From Planktomarina sp. (GTDB taxonomy: Bacteria; Pseudomonadota; Alphaproteobacteria; Rhodobacterales; Rhodobacteraceae), in the NCBI GenBank assembly GCA_022425445.1, contig JAKMFM010000168.1, forward strand, positions 1 through 64,000: a DNA stretch of 64,000 nt, read 5' to 3'. Below, one piece after another: positions 54,756-63,205 of this stretch (within the stretch, counting starts at the first letter, position 1; every line of letters starts with the position of its first letter). Under the pieces are notes generated by a model. It was not told the origin of the DNA. It saw only the letters and a list, made by a program, of their open reading frames with translations, and did not search any database. A program made the translations under genes and the position numbers.

Positions 54756-55529
54756 TTAAGCGACGGCAGAAAGAAACTGCTGAAGCCGTTGTGATTTCGG
54801 TGCGCCAAAGAGGGTCTCGGGGGGACCTTGTTCCTCAATTACCCCTTGGTGCAAGAAAATAACGTGATTGGCCACATCGCGCGCCATGGCCATGTCATGG
54901 GTGACGATGAGCATGGTGCGCCCTTCCGCGGCCAGATCCTTGATGACGCCGATCACCTCTTGCTCCAATTCGGGATCAAGGGCGGACGTGGGTTCATCAA
55001 ACAAAAGAGCTTCGGGTTCCATGGCCAAAGCGCGGGCGATGGCCGCCCTTTGCTGTTGTCCGCCAGACAGCTGGGCCGGGTAGACATCGCATTTTTCGCC
55101 GATACCCACTTTGTCGAGAAGCTTGCGAGCACGGGCCTCTACTTCGGCTTTGTCTTGCTTGAGAACAGTTACCGGAGCTTCCATGACATTTTGCAAGATG
55201 GTCATATGCGCCCAAAGGTTGAACTGTTGGAAGACCATCGACAGGTTGGTACGCAGCCGAGTGACTTGCGTGGGATCTGCCGGACGACGGTTGTGGTCCG
55301 CAGAGCTCCAGCGAACGGCCTCACCTTGGAAAATAATCGCGCCTTCTTGGCTGATTTCCAGCATATTGCAGCAGCGCAGCAAGGTGGATTTCCCAGATCC
55401 AGACGAGCCAATCAGCGCCACCACATCACCACGCTTTGCGGTGATGTCGACGCCTTTGAGAACTTCAAGATCGCCATAGGCTTTATGGAGATCTCTTATT
55501 TCAATCACAGGTATATTTTGGTCACTCAC
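54756..55529 (-). CDS. Polar amino-acid ABC transporter ATPase, HisP/GlnQ family
   Basis: Energising subunit, about 257 residues. Walker A G-S-S-G-S-G-K-S-T is near residue 41, Q-loop F-Q-Q-F-N-L-W near 95, signature L-S-G-G-Q-Q-Q-R near 155 and Walker B F-D-E-P-T-S-A-L-D near 178. The GTG at 55529 is preferred: AAAGGTGG precedes it and V-S-D-Q begins a normal N-terminus, whereas the longer ATG form adds 23 unlikely residues. First gene of the amine cluster. Confidence 0.92.
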   Translation of the reverse strand: MSDQNIPVIEIRDLHKAYGDLEVLKGVDITAKRGDVVALIGSSGSGKSTLLRCCNMLEISQEGAIIFQGEAVRWSSADHNRRPADPTQVTRLRTNLSMVFQQFNLWAHMTILQNVMEAPVTVLKQDKAEVEARARKLLDKVGIGEKCDVYPAQLSGGQQQRAAIARALAMEPEALLFDEPTSALDPELEQEVIGVIKDLAAEGRTMLIVTHDMAMARDVANHVIFLHQGVIEEQGPPETLFGAPKSQRLQQFLSAVA

Positions 55530-55607
55530 GAAAACCCCCACCTTTCCAGAGCAGATACTAGGCGAGGAAGGGCGCGTCTCGCAATCCAAAAGCGGCATCT
55601 GGTCAAA

Positions 55608-56324
55608 TTAAGGGGACGGAGGCAGCGGTAGTTTTAGATAAGTCTCTGCGCTGATCTCAGTGAGACCAAATATTTGAAGTGTTTCGCGGTCTTTGGGGCC
55701 AATCGAAAGAATCGCCTGTCGCAGCGCCTCGCGGAGGGCGGCAGCGTTTTGGCCCAAAGCGGTGATATAGGGCAGTGTTGGCGTCGCTGGAGTGGTGGCG
55801 CAGATTTCCAGCCCATCCGCCTTGTCCCAATCGCGTTTCAGGAAATGCCAGGTCAGCGCATCCACAGCAGCCAGATCAGCCCGTCCTTCCAAAACAGCGC
55901 GGGCAGAAGCTGCATGCTCACCGGTTTGCAGCCGTTTTGCGCCTGTGAGGCCGATCGACTGTGGAGCGGCCCAGCCCGATTGTGACAGCGGCTCGTTGTA
56001 AGCCAAGGTAAAATCATTGGCCGCAAGGTCTGGAGCAGCGCCCTGACGGGCCAGGAGCACCGAGCAGTAATAACCTGGCGGGCAATTTGGGCTGTGATTG
56101 TCTGGTGTTGCAATCAGCTGCACCTGGCCGTGCAACGCCGCGCGATAGGGCAGGCCGCAGGTCTGGGACAGGTAAAGATCTGGGCTGAGCCAATCGTCCA
56201 TCAAATCCGCGCTTGGCGGGCTAAAATTCGGCGCTTCGGGCAGCTGGTCTTGTAGCGCCTGCCAAAGACGCCGGTGTGCGGCGCGATTAACCGGCACGTC
56301 ATACATCGGCAGATGCGCGATCAT
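55608..56324 (-). CDS. PhnD-like periplasmic-binding-domain protein without signal peptide
   Basis: A 238-residue protein with the PhnD/SsuA/transferrin-type fold: a short N-terminal strand (M-I-A-H-L-P-M-Y-D), the Q-T-C-G-L-P-Y hinge near residue 56, a central A-Y-N-E-P-L-S-Q-S-G segment and A-A-V-D-A-L-T-W near residue 155. No export signal is visible and no transporter genes accompany it. It may bind a phosphonate-like or other small anion, or act in the cytoplasm. It overlaps no neighbour but follows the TerB gene by four bases. Confidence 0.65.
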   Translation of the reverse strand: MIAHLPMYDVPVNRAAHRRLWQALQDQLPEAPNFSPPSADLMDDWLSPDLYLSQTCGLPYRAALHGQVQLIATPDNHSPNCPPGYYCSVLLARQGAAPDLAANDFTLAYNEPLSQSGWAAPQSIGLTGAKRLQTGEHAASARAVLEGRADLAAVDALTWHFLKRDWDKADGLEICATTPATPTLPYITALGQNAAALREALRQAILSIGPKDRETLQIFGLTEISAETYLKLPLPPSP

Positions 56325-56328
56325 GGGG

Positions 56329-56748
56329 CTAGGCCTGTTTGCGGGCAATCGCGCTGTCGCGGTCATTCACACCAAGCAGACTTGCCAAAAGGCGCATCAG
56401 CGCGTCTTCTTCCGCATCGCGGGCCCCGTCGGCCAGAACAACTTGCCACAGCGCCCGCACGACATTGAAGCGCTCCTCATAGGGGACTTCTTCTTTAATT
56501 GCGCGGGTGAAGCGCACAGTGTCGGGCGCTTCGGCCTCAAGCGCCTCGGCAGTCTGGCGCAGGTCGTCAGCTTGATCCGCGGTCAATTGATAAAGCAGGC
56601 CAAGTACGGCATCAATCCTTGCGATTTCTGTGGCGGAATATTCATCATCCGATTTGGCAATCCGCACCATCAAGGCGGCCATGGCTTCAGGGGCGGTGAT
56701 ATCCCGCGCCTTATCTGAGGATTTTGACGAAAACAAAGATGCAAACAT
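56329..56748 (-). CDS. TerB-like protein
   Basis: A 139-residue helical protein of the TerB/DUF533 type, with the two acidic loops I-A-K-S-D-D-E-Y-S and V-L-A-D-G-A-R-D-A-E-E-D that mark TerB repeats. The name comes from tellurite resistance operons, but isolated copies like this have no known role in resistance. It starts at the second methionine (M-F-A-S-L-F). Confidence 0.78.
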   Translation of the reverse strand: MFASLFSSKSSDKARDITAPEAMAALMVRIAKSDDEYSATEIARIDAVLGLLYQLTADQADDLRQTAEALEAEAPDTVRFTRAIKEEVPYEERFNVVRALWQVVLADGARDAEEDALMRLLASLLGVNDRDSAIARKQA

Positions 56749-56781
56749 AAGGGGCCTCAAGAGTTGGGACTGCGGCGCTGA

Positions 56782-57075
56782 TTAGCCGTCATATCCTTCG
56801 ACAATTACCAGATCCCCAATGGAGACGGGAGTGCGCAGGGCTTTTGCCGCTTGATATGCCGAACTGTTGTAACAATCTTGCGCCGCTTGCAGGCTTGGAA
56901 ATTCAATCACAATGGTTCGGGGGCGCATCTGGCCTTCGGGAAATTCAGCGGCACCCGCGCGCACAAGAAACTTGGCCTCATAGGCACGCAGAGCAGGCGC
57001 AGCAGCGATCTTATAGGCCTCATAGGCCTCAGCATCACTGATCTGATTGTGGGCGATCCAATATCCTTTGGCCAT
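56782..57075 (-). CDS. DUF1330 protein
   Basis: A 97-residue ferredoxin-like-fold protein of the DUF1330 family: opening strand K-G-Y-W-I-A-H, conserved G-x-R-P-R-T-I-V-I-E-F (here M-R-P-R-T-I-V-I-E-F) and the A-Q-x-C-Y-N-S-S-A-Y-Q helix. It lies 18 bases after pyrG on the same strand. Function unknown. Confidence 0.82.
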   Translation of the reverse strand: MAKGYWIAHNQISDAEAYEAYKIAAAPALRAYEAKFLVRAGAAEFPEGQMRPRTIVIEFPSLQAAQDCYNSSAYQAAKALRTPVSIGDLVIVEGYDG

Positions 57076-57093
57076 AGGGCCCTCCATTGTTTG

Positions 57094-58737
57094 TTACACC
57101 AAACGGCTCATTTCTTTGGCAGCGCGGACAAAATCGCGGAACAAAGGATGCGGTGCGAATGGCTTGGATTTCAATTCTGGATGAAATTGCACACCGATAA
57201 ACCAAGGGTGATCTTTAACCTCAACAATCTCCGGCAAGCGTCCGTCAGGGGACATACCTGAGAAGATCAGCCCTTTCTCTTCGAGCTGCTGGCGAAATTG
57301 GATGTCGACTTCATAGCGGTGACGATGGCGCTCTTCGATGGCGGTGCTGCCATAGATTTTCGCCACCAATGACTCTGGGTTCAAAGTGGCATTATAGGCA
57401 CCAAGGCGCATGGTGCCGCCCTTATCGTCATCTTCGTTGCGCCGCACCCGGTGATTGCCCTGCACCCATTCTTTCAGGTGATAGACCACCGGGGTAAAAC
57501 GCTTTTCGCCGGCCTCATGGTCAAATTCTTCTGATCCGGCATTTGCCACGTTGGACAGGTTACGGGCGGCTTCTATCACCGCCATTTGCATGCCAAGGCA
57601 GATCCCGAGATAGGGCACTTGGCGCTCACGCGCGAATTGCGCCGCTTTGATTTTGCCTTCCGTACCGCGCTCGCCAAAACCGCCAGGGACCAATATGGCG
57701 TGGAACCCCTCGAGATGCGGCGCGGCGTCTTCGTGATCGAAGACTTCGGCATCAACCCATTCGACATTGACCTTCACACGATTGGACATGCCGCCATGGG
57801 TGAGCGCTTCTTTTATGGATTTATAGGCGTCTTCTAGCTGTGTGTATTTACCGACAATAGCGACCTTCACCGCACCTTCTGGATTGTTGACCCGGTCTTG
57901 TACATCTTCCCATTTGCTTAGCTCGGGCTGGGGCGCGGGGGAGATATTGAAAGCATCCAAAACGGCTTGGTCAAGCCCCTGGGCGTGATAGGCCAAGGGA
58001 GCTTCATAGATGGAATTAAGATCATATGCGGCGACCACCGCATCGCGGCGCACATTGCAAAATAGGGCGATTTTTTCCCGTTCTTTGTCGGGAATGGGGT
58101 GCTCGGACCGGCAGACCAAAATATCTGGAGCAATCCCAATGGATTGCAATTCTTTAACGCTGTGCTGCGTGGGTTTTGTCTTTAGCTCGCCGCTGGCTGC
58201 AAGATAAGGCAAAAGCGTGAGATGCATAAAAATACATTCCCCGCGTGGCTTGTCATGGGAGAATTGGCGAATGGCTTCGAAAAACGGCAGGCCTTCAATA
58301 TCGCCCACTGTGCCGCCGATTTCGCAGAGCATAAAATCGACCTCATCATCGCCGACTTTCAAAAATTCTTTAATTTCGTTGGTCACATGCGGCACAACTT
58401 GAATGGTTTTGCCCAAATAGTCGCCACGGCGTTCTTTTTCCAAAACGGTTGAATAGATTCGACCCGAAGAGACAGAATCAGTCATCCTTGCGGCCACACC
58501 GGTGAACCGTTCGTAATGGCCCAAATCCAGATCCGTTTCCGCGCCATCATCGGTGACGAAGACCTCCCCATGTTCAAAGGGCGACATCGTGCCGGGATCA
58601 ACGTTGAGATAGGGATCAAGTTTCCGCAGTCTTACGGAAAAGCCGCGGGCCTGCAGCAGGGCGCCTAGGGCCGCAGATGCCAAGCCTTTGCCGAGAGAAG
58701 ACACAACACCACCGGTGATAAATACATAACGCGCCAT
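57094..58737 (-). CDS. pyrG: CTP synthase
   Basis: Makes CTP from UTP, ATP and glutamine. The 547 residues comprise an N-terminal synthetase domain (F-I-T-G-G-V-V-S-S-L-G-K-G near the start) and a C-terminal glutaminase domain with Cys in G-I-C-L-G-M-Q near residue 380 and H-P-E near the end. It lies downstream of secG on the same strand, separated by 151 bases containing the 58787-58823 hairpin. Confidence 0.96.
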   Translation of the reverse strand: MARYVFITGGVVSSLGKGLASAALGALLQARGFSVRLRKLDPYLNVDPGTMSPFEHGEVFVTDDGAETDLDLGHYERFTGVAARMTDSVSSGRIYSTVLEKERRGDYLGKTIQVVPHVTNEIKEFLKVGDDEVDFMLCEIGGTVGDIEGLPFFEAIRQFSHDKPRGECIFMHLTLLPYLAASGELKTKPTQHSVKELQSIGIAPDILVCRSEHPIPDKEREKIALFCNVRRDAVVAAYDLNSIYEAPLAYHAQGLDQAVLDAFNISPAPQPELSKWEDVQDRVNNPEGAVKVAIVGKYTQLEDAYKSIKEALTHGGMSNRVKVNVEWVDAEVFDHEDAAPHLEGFHAILVPGGFGERGTEGKIKAAQFARERQVPYLGICLGMQMAVIEAARNLSNVANAGSEEFDHEAGEKRFTPVVYHLKEWVQGNHRVRRNEDDDKGGTMRLGAYNATLNPESLVAKIYGSTAIEERHRHRYEVDIQFRQQLEEKGLIFSGMSPDGRLPEIVEVKDHPWFIGVQFHPELKSKPFAPHPLFRDFVRAAKEMSRLV

Positions 58738-58786
58738 AAATAAAGAGATCCCCGTAGTTTCGAATTTTCGGCAAGAAGAATGCGCC

Positions 58787-58823
58787 TCACCACGGGATTA
58801 AAGCAATAACAGCTCCGTGGTGA
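58787..58823 (-). other. Long-loop hairpin in the secG-pyrG gap
   Basis: TCACCACGG at 58787-58795 pairs exactly with CCGTGGTGA at 58815-58823, with a 19-base loop. No T-run follows in the minus-strand direction. It could be an mRNA processing or stability element or a leader structure for pyrG. Confidence 0.4.
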
Positions 58824-58888
58824 TTCTGCAATCTGATGATCAAGATAAAGCGGTTAAATGTATTGATGCCGCCATATTTAGGGGTGGA

Positions 58889-59242
58889 TTACTCTGCAAC
58901 GGGCAAAAGTGGCGCGGAATCCTCAGCCGAGGGCGGTAAAAGCGCGTCGGCATCGACCGGTGTGTTTTGCTCCGAGGCTGGCATCAATTGATCCACAACT
59001 GAGCTGCCAGAAGATTTTTGCACCTGAAGAATAGTCAGAGCCAGAGAGGTGCAGATAAAGGCAATCGCCAGACCCCAGGTCAGCTTGGTCAAAGCCGAGG
59101 CCGCTGCGCGACCAGACATTGCGCCACCGCCGGCACCGCCGCCGCCCATACCAAGGCCGCCACCTTCAGATCGTTGCAACAGAACCAGGCCAATCAACGA
59201 GATGGCCAAAAGAAGGTGGATGATCAAGACGACATTTTGCAT
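58889..59242 (-). CDS. secG: Preprotein translocase subunit SecG
   Basis: Small inner-membrane subunit assisting SecYE. The 117-residue protein has two membrane segments (about residues 4-23 and 54-74) joined by a glycine-rich loop (L-Q-R-S-E-G-G-G-L-G-M-G-G-G), the hallmark of SecG. The C-terminal tail is acidic and proline-rich. The 240 bases to divergent purA hold no gene I can support. Confidence 0.93.
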   Translation of the reverse strand: MQNVVLIIHLLLAISLIGLVLLQRSEGGGLGMGGGGAGGGAMSGRAAASALTKLTWGLAIAFICTSLALTILQVQKSSGSSVVDQLMPASEQNTPVDADALLPPSAEDSAPLLPVAE

Positions 59243-59482
59243 ACGAAATTCCCAATTCAGGTCAGAGGCTATCTAAGCAAGGATAACTCATTTGCCAAGT
59301 CAAAACTGAGGCATCGCCCCTATATGGCGCTTCATGGGCTGCGGTCTGAGTTGGTGCTTGGGTTTGCGCTCTAAATTGCTCCAAAACGCAGCTTTGCCAT
59401 TCCGCGGCAAGTTAGCAGTTTCCCTTGCCCTTGATCCCCGCTATACGGCCCACGTTTTGATCCGATCGAAAGAGGACAAGTT

Positions 59483-60775
59483 ATGGCCAATGTTGTTGTG
59501 GTGGGCACCCAATGGGGTGACGAAGGCAAAGGCAAGATCGTGGATTGGCTTTCCGAACGCGCCGATGTGATTGCGCGCTTCCAAGGCGGTCACAATGCCG
59601 GTCATACGCTCGTGATCGGGGAGGCTGTCTATAAGCTGCATGCTTTACCCTCCGGCGTCGTGCGCGGCGGCAAACTATCGGTCATTGGCAACGGCGTGGT
59701 GCTGGATCCTTGGCACCTGGTCAAGGAGATCGACGGAATTCGCGGTCAGGGAGTTGATATAACGCCAGAAAACCTAATGATCGCGGAAAATACTCCTTTG
59801 ATTATGCCCTATCACGGTGAGCTGGATCGGGCGCGTGAAGGTCAGGTATCGGTTGCGAAAATCGGCACAACGGGTCGCGGCATTGGCCCGTGTTATGAAG
59901 ATAAAGTCGGTCGACGGGTGATCCGTGTATCCGATTTGGCGGATTCAGCCACTTTGGAGCTGCGCGTCGATCGCGCCTTGCTGCATCATAACCCCTTGCG
60001 CAAAGGTCTGGGTCTTGAGCCTGTAGACCGCGCAGGCTTATTGGCGCAGTTGCGTGAAATTGCGGTGCAGATCTTGCCCTATGCAGCGCCGGTCTGGAAA
60101 GTGTTGAACGAAAAACGCAAGGCTGGGAAGCGGATCTTATTTGAGGGGGCGCAGGGTGCTCTTTTGGATATTGACTTTGGCACCTATCCTTTCGTGACAT
60201 CTTCGAATGTGATTGCCGGTCAAGCGGCCACAGGCACGGGCATTGGCCCGGGTGCGATTGATTATGTATTGGGAATCACCAAAGCCTATACCACCCGCGT
60301 CGGTGAAGGTCCGTTTCCCACGGAGTTGGATGATGCCGATGGCCAGCAACTTGGCGAACGTGGGCATGAATTTGGCACCACCACCGGGCGCAAGCGCCGC
60401 TGCGGCTGGTTTGACGCCTGTCTGGTTCGGCAAACCTGCGCTACTTCTGGTGTGAATGGCATCTCACTGACCAAATTGGACGTGTTAGACGGGTTTGAAG
60501 AGCTGAAAATCTGTGTGGCATATGAGTTGGATGGCGAACGGCTGGATTATCTGCCCACCGCCGCCGATGCGCAAGCCCGCGTGACACCGATCTATGAAAC
60601 CATTGAAGGGTGGTCCGGCAGTACCGCCGGCGCGCGCTCTTGGGCGGATTTACCTGCGCAGGCGATTAAATATGTGCGGCGCATTGAGGAGCTGATTGAT
60701 TGCCCCGTGGCGCTGGTCTCGACTTCGCCAGAGCGCGAAGACACCATCCTCGTTACAGATCCGTTTGCAGACTGA
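59483..60775 (+). CDS. purA: Adenylosuccinate synthetase
   Basis: GTP-dependent first step from IMP to AMP, 430 residues. The N-terminal G-x-Q-W-G-D-E-G-K-G-K loop, the Q-G-G-x-N-A-G-H-T segment near residue 35 and T-T-G-R-K-R-R-C-G-W-F near 300 are all present. Its stop shares a base with the start of the small DUF2842 gene. Confidence 0.97.
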   Translation: MANVVVVGTQWGDEGKGKIVDWLSERADVIARFQGGHNAGHTLVIGEAVYKLHALPSGVVRGGKLSVIGNGVVLDPWHLVKEIDGIRGQGVDITPENLMIAENTPLIMPYHGELDRAREGQVSVAKIGTTGRGIGPCYEDKVGRRVIRVSDLADSATLELRVDRALLHHNPLRKGLGLEPVDRAGLLAQLREIAVQILPYAAPVWKVLNEKRKAGKRILFEGAQGALLDIDFGTYPFVTSSNVIAGQAATGTGIGPGAIDYVLGITKAYTTRVGEGPFPTELDDADGQQLGERGHEFGTTTGRKRRCGWFDACLVRQTCATSGVNGISLTKLDVLDGFEELKICVAYELDGERLDYLPTAADAQARVTPIYETIEGWSGSTAGARSWADLPAQAIKYVRRIEELIDCPVALVSTSPEREDTILVTDPFAD

Positions 60776-61002
60776 TGGCTCTGAGTTACAAAGCCCGCCG
60801 TCGTTGGTCGCTGCTGATCTTGGTTATCGGCTTGCCGGTCTATGCAGTCTTGGCCGTGAACCTTGTGGCGCTGCTGCCTGTGCTGCCGAAGTTCTTGGAA
60901 TTCATCCTATATGTTGTGCTCGGCACCGCATGGGCGTTTCCACTGAAATTTGTCTTTAAAGGCATCGGTCAAGTGGATCCCGATGCAGGTGACGACACTT
61001 AA
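60775..61002 (+). CDS. DUF2842 small membrane protein
   Basis: A 75-residue protein with a basic N-terminus (Y-K-A-R-R-R-W) and two membrane helices, ending in an acidic tail: the DUF2842 plan of alphaproteobacteria. ATG 60775 overlaps the purA stop (TGATG), so it is translated with purA. Function unknown. Confidence 0.8.
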   Translation: MALSYKARRRWSLLILVIGLPVYAVLAVNLVALLPVLPKFLEFILYVVLGTAWAFPLKFVFKGIGQVDPDAGDDT

Positions 61003-61078
61003 TCACATTTGCAGGGTGTCTCGCGCGGGGTCACGATGGCCCGCCGTGCCTAAAACCATGCATAGGGATCTGCCGATG

Positions 61079-61519
61079 CTACTCTGCGACCGCGTGTTTG
61101 CGACACCGGCCGGAGGTTAGATCGCAAAGATCCATAGTGGGCGTGCTTGGCACCTTTGTCTCCTCGGCCGCCGTCTCTTCGGTCGCGGTGGAGGGAGGGT
61201 GCTCGGGTGCCGGCTGCTCGGGTTTCGGTGCGGGCGGTGGCGGGGTAAATTGCGCGAACTTTGGCATTTTCCCGGTCAGCTTATGCAACTGATCTATTAA
61301 CTCCGCATCTTCGGGCAAGGAGAGTACGATTTTCGGATCGGGTTTGCGCAGCAAGCCTTCTAGCCCGTGCAGATCGACAAAGGGCGCAGGGGTCTCGTTC
61401 GGAGGTTCCGCGGCAGGCTGGGCTTCGGTCTTGACCTCAGGACCCGTGCCAGTCAACCATAACACGTCGACGCGATACTGCGGAGTGAGTAGAAATGAGG
61501 CCGGACGTTTGGCGGGCAT
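61079..61519 (-). CDS. Proline-rich protein of unknown function
   Basis: A 146-residue protein that I do not recognise. The N-terminal third has a short structured stretch (Y-R-V-D-V-L-W-L-T-G-T-G), the middle is E-L-I-D-Q-L-H-K-L-T-like helix, and the rest is Pro/Ala/Glu-rich linker, ending with a C-D-L-T-S-G-R-C pair. No signal peptide. The ribosome site is weak, so the start could be wrong. It sits alone between DUF2842 and the divergent thiamine pyrophosphokinase gene. Confidence 0.5.
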   Translation of the reverse strand: MPAKRPASFLLTPQYRVDVLWLTGTGPEVKTEAQPAAEPPNETPAPFVDLHGLEGLLRKPDPKIVLSLPEDAELIDQLHKLTGKMPKFAQFTPPPPAPKPEQPAPEHPPSTATEETAAEETKVPSTPTMDLCDLTSGRCRKHAVAE

Positions 61520-61651
61520 GAGAGCAATCCGATGATGATCTGTTTGGTCTCTTCATAGGCTCGCTGTCCTTCAAAAATGTTAATACCGCGCCTGTCGGAG
61601 TTTCGCGGGGCAGCGTGAAACTTGGCGCAAAGACAAAGGGTGAGTTAATAG

Positions 61652-62326
61652 ATGACCGATGACAATTATTTGTGCCGCGCGTCAAAAATTTTGTTAATTG
61701 GTGCAGGCCCATCAACCGCTGAATTGATCCGCGAAATTTCAGTTTTTTCGGATGCGATCGTGGCGGCTGATGGGGGCTTTCGGGCGGCCGAAAACGCAGG
61801 GGCTCGGGCGATCTTGGTGGTGGGTGATATGGATTCGCAACACGACCTGCCGACCGATCAGGCTGTGGCGCATATTGCAGATCAAGAGACCACGGATTTC
61901 CAAAAATGCCTCGCGGTCTGCGATGCTGACGTATTTTTGGGCGTCGGGTTTCTTGGCGGGCGGTTGGATCATCAACTGGCGGCCTTCTCCGCCCTTCTCA
62001 ATGAGCCGCGGCCCGTGGTTTTGGTTGACGAGGCGCAGCTGGTTTTCGTCGTGCCGCCAGAATTCTTTATGGATCTGGAGGCTGAGACACCCGTGGGGTT
62101 TTACCCCATGGTGCCCATTCAAGCGAGTTTGCGCGGGGTGCGCTGGCCGCTTTCAAATGCGGCGATGAGCCCGATGGGGCAGATTGCGACTTCGAATAGT
62201 GCCTTAGGCGGTACGCTGGAAATTTCCGTGGATGGGCCAGGGCTGCTGGCAATTCTGCCGCGCCGCGACCTTGCGGGTGTTCTCACCGCTTTAGACAGAG
62301 GCTTTGGTAAAGCGCAGCACCAATAA
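61652..62326 (+). CDS. thiN: Thiamine pyrophosphokinase
   Basis: Transfers pyrophosphate from ATP to thiamine. The 224-residue protein shows A-A-D-G-G near residue 39, G-D-M-D-S near 58, and the substrate-site motif E-T-T-D-F-Q-K-C-L followed by F-L-G-G-R-L-D-H-Q-L near residue 100, all diagnostic. Its last 36 bases overlap the end of the convergent exporter gene. No thiamine riboswitch is visible upstream. Confidence 0.9.
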   Translation: MTDDNYLCRASKILLIGAGPSTAELIREISVFSDAIVAADGGFRAAENAGARAILVVGDMDSQHDLPTDQAVAHIADQETTDFQKCLAVCDADVFLGVGFLGGRLDHQLAAFSALLNEPRPVVLVDEAQLVFVVPPEFFMDLEAETPVGFYPMVPIQASLRGVRWPLSNAAMSPMGQIATSNSALGGTLEISVDGPGLLAILPRRDLAGVLTALDRGFGKAQHQ

Positions 62327-63175
62327 CCCTGCGGTAACCGTCACGATGATCCCAGCCGCCGCCATGCCGTTGGGCAGATCGTCGAAGAGCAACAGGCCAT
62401 AAAGCGCGCCGAAAGGAATTTCGAGATATTGCACGGGCGCCACCGTGGGCGCAGAGGCATAGCGCAGCGCCCATGTCATGCTCAAATGCGCCAAAGTGCC
62501 CAAAACTCCGAGGCCCAGTAATGCGGAAAATTCAAATCCGGTGACCGGGATGATGGTCACAGATGGAATGCCCAAAGCCGAGCCGAAAGCTGCAATAGGT
62601 AAGAGAATCACCATGGCGCAGACGCCGTTTGCCGCCTGTAAATCAACGGGTTCGATATGTTTGGATATCTTGCGGGTGATGAACATAAAGCCGGTAAATA
62701 ACACGGCGACCACCAGTGGCAAAAGTGCAGGCCAACCGACCTCGGCAAAGCTGGGCTGTACCACCATCAAGGTGCCAATGAAGCCAAGCAGGCAAAGTCC
62801 GAGGCTCAAAGGGCTGGCCCGGTCACCGGTCATCCAACCGACCCCCAAGATAAGGAAGGGCAGGACATAGGCAATTGCAATAGCATCAGCGAGGGGCAGA
62901 TAGCGCAGCGAGAGAAAGAAAAAAGAAATTGCCACCAGATGCAAAATCGACCGCAGAATGACATAGCCAAGCCGATCCGCGCGCATCCAAGTGTCGTGGC
63001 GGCTGGTCCAGAGGTTGCGGCGCACCAAAAACAACTGGGCGATAAACCGGGCAATGACCACTTGCAGCAATGGAATTCCATCGCCCAAAATTTTGACCAA
63101 AGCATCACTGGCCGGCGCCAGAACACAAAAGCCAATCATCAACAAGAGACCTAAGCGATTGTTATCCTGAGCCAT
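62291..63175 (-). CDS. DMT-superfamily exporter, EamA family (second)
   Basis: A 294-residue transporter with ten hydrophobic segments in two EamA repeats. It is different from the one at 4106. It overlaps the thiN end by 36 bases in convergent orientation and lies 30 bases after the serine dehydratase gene on the same strand, so it may export an amino acid or related metabolite. Confidence 0.83.
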   Translation of the reverse strand: MAQDNNRLGLLLMIGFCVLAPASDALVKILGDGIPLLQVVIARFIAQLFLVRRNLWTSRHDTWMRADRLGYVILRSILHLVAISFFFLSLRYLPLADAIAIAYVLPFLILGVGWMTGDRASPLSLGLCLLGFIGTLMVVQPSFAEVGWPALLPLVVAVLFTGFMFITRKISKHIEPVDLQAANGVCAMVILLPIAAFGSALGIPSVTIIPVTGFEFSALLGLGVLGTLAHLSMTWALRYASAPTVAPVQYLEIPFGALYGLLLFDDLPNGMAAAGIIVTVTAGLLVLRFTKASV

Positions 63176-63205
63176 GGAATACTTTCATATTGAGGTTTGG
63201 ATTGC

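Noticed and set aside
54828..55631. 267-codon plus-strand frame over the ABC ATPase gene
   Set aside because: Antisense to a gene with intact Walker and signature motifs.
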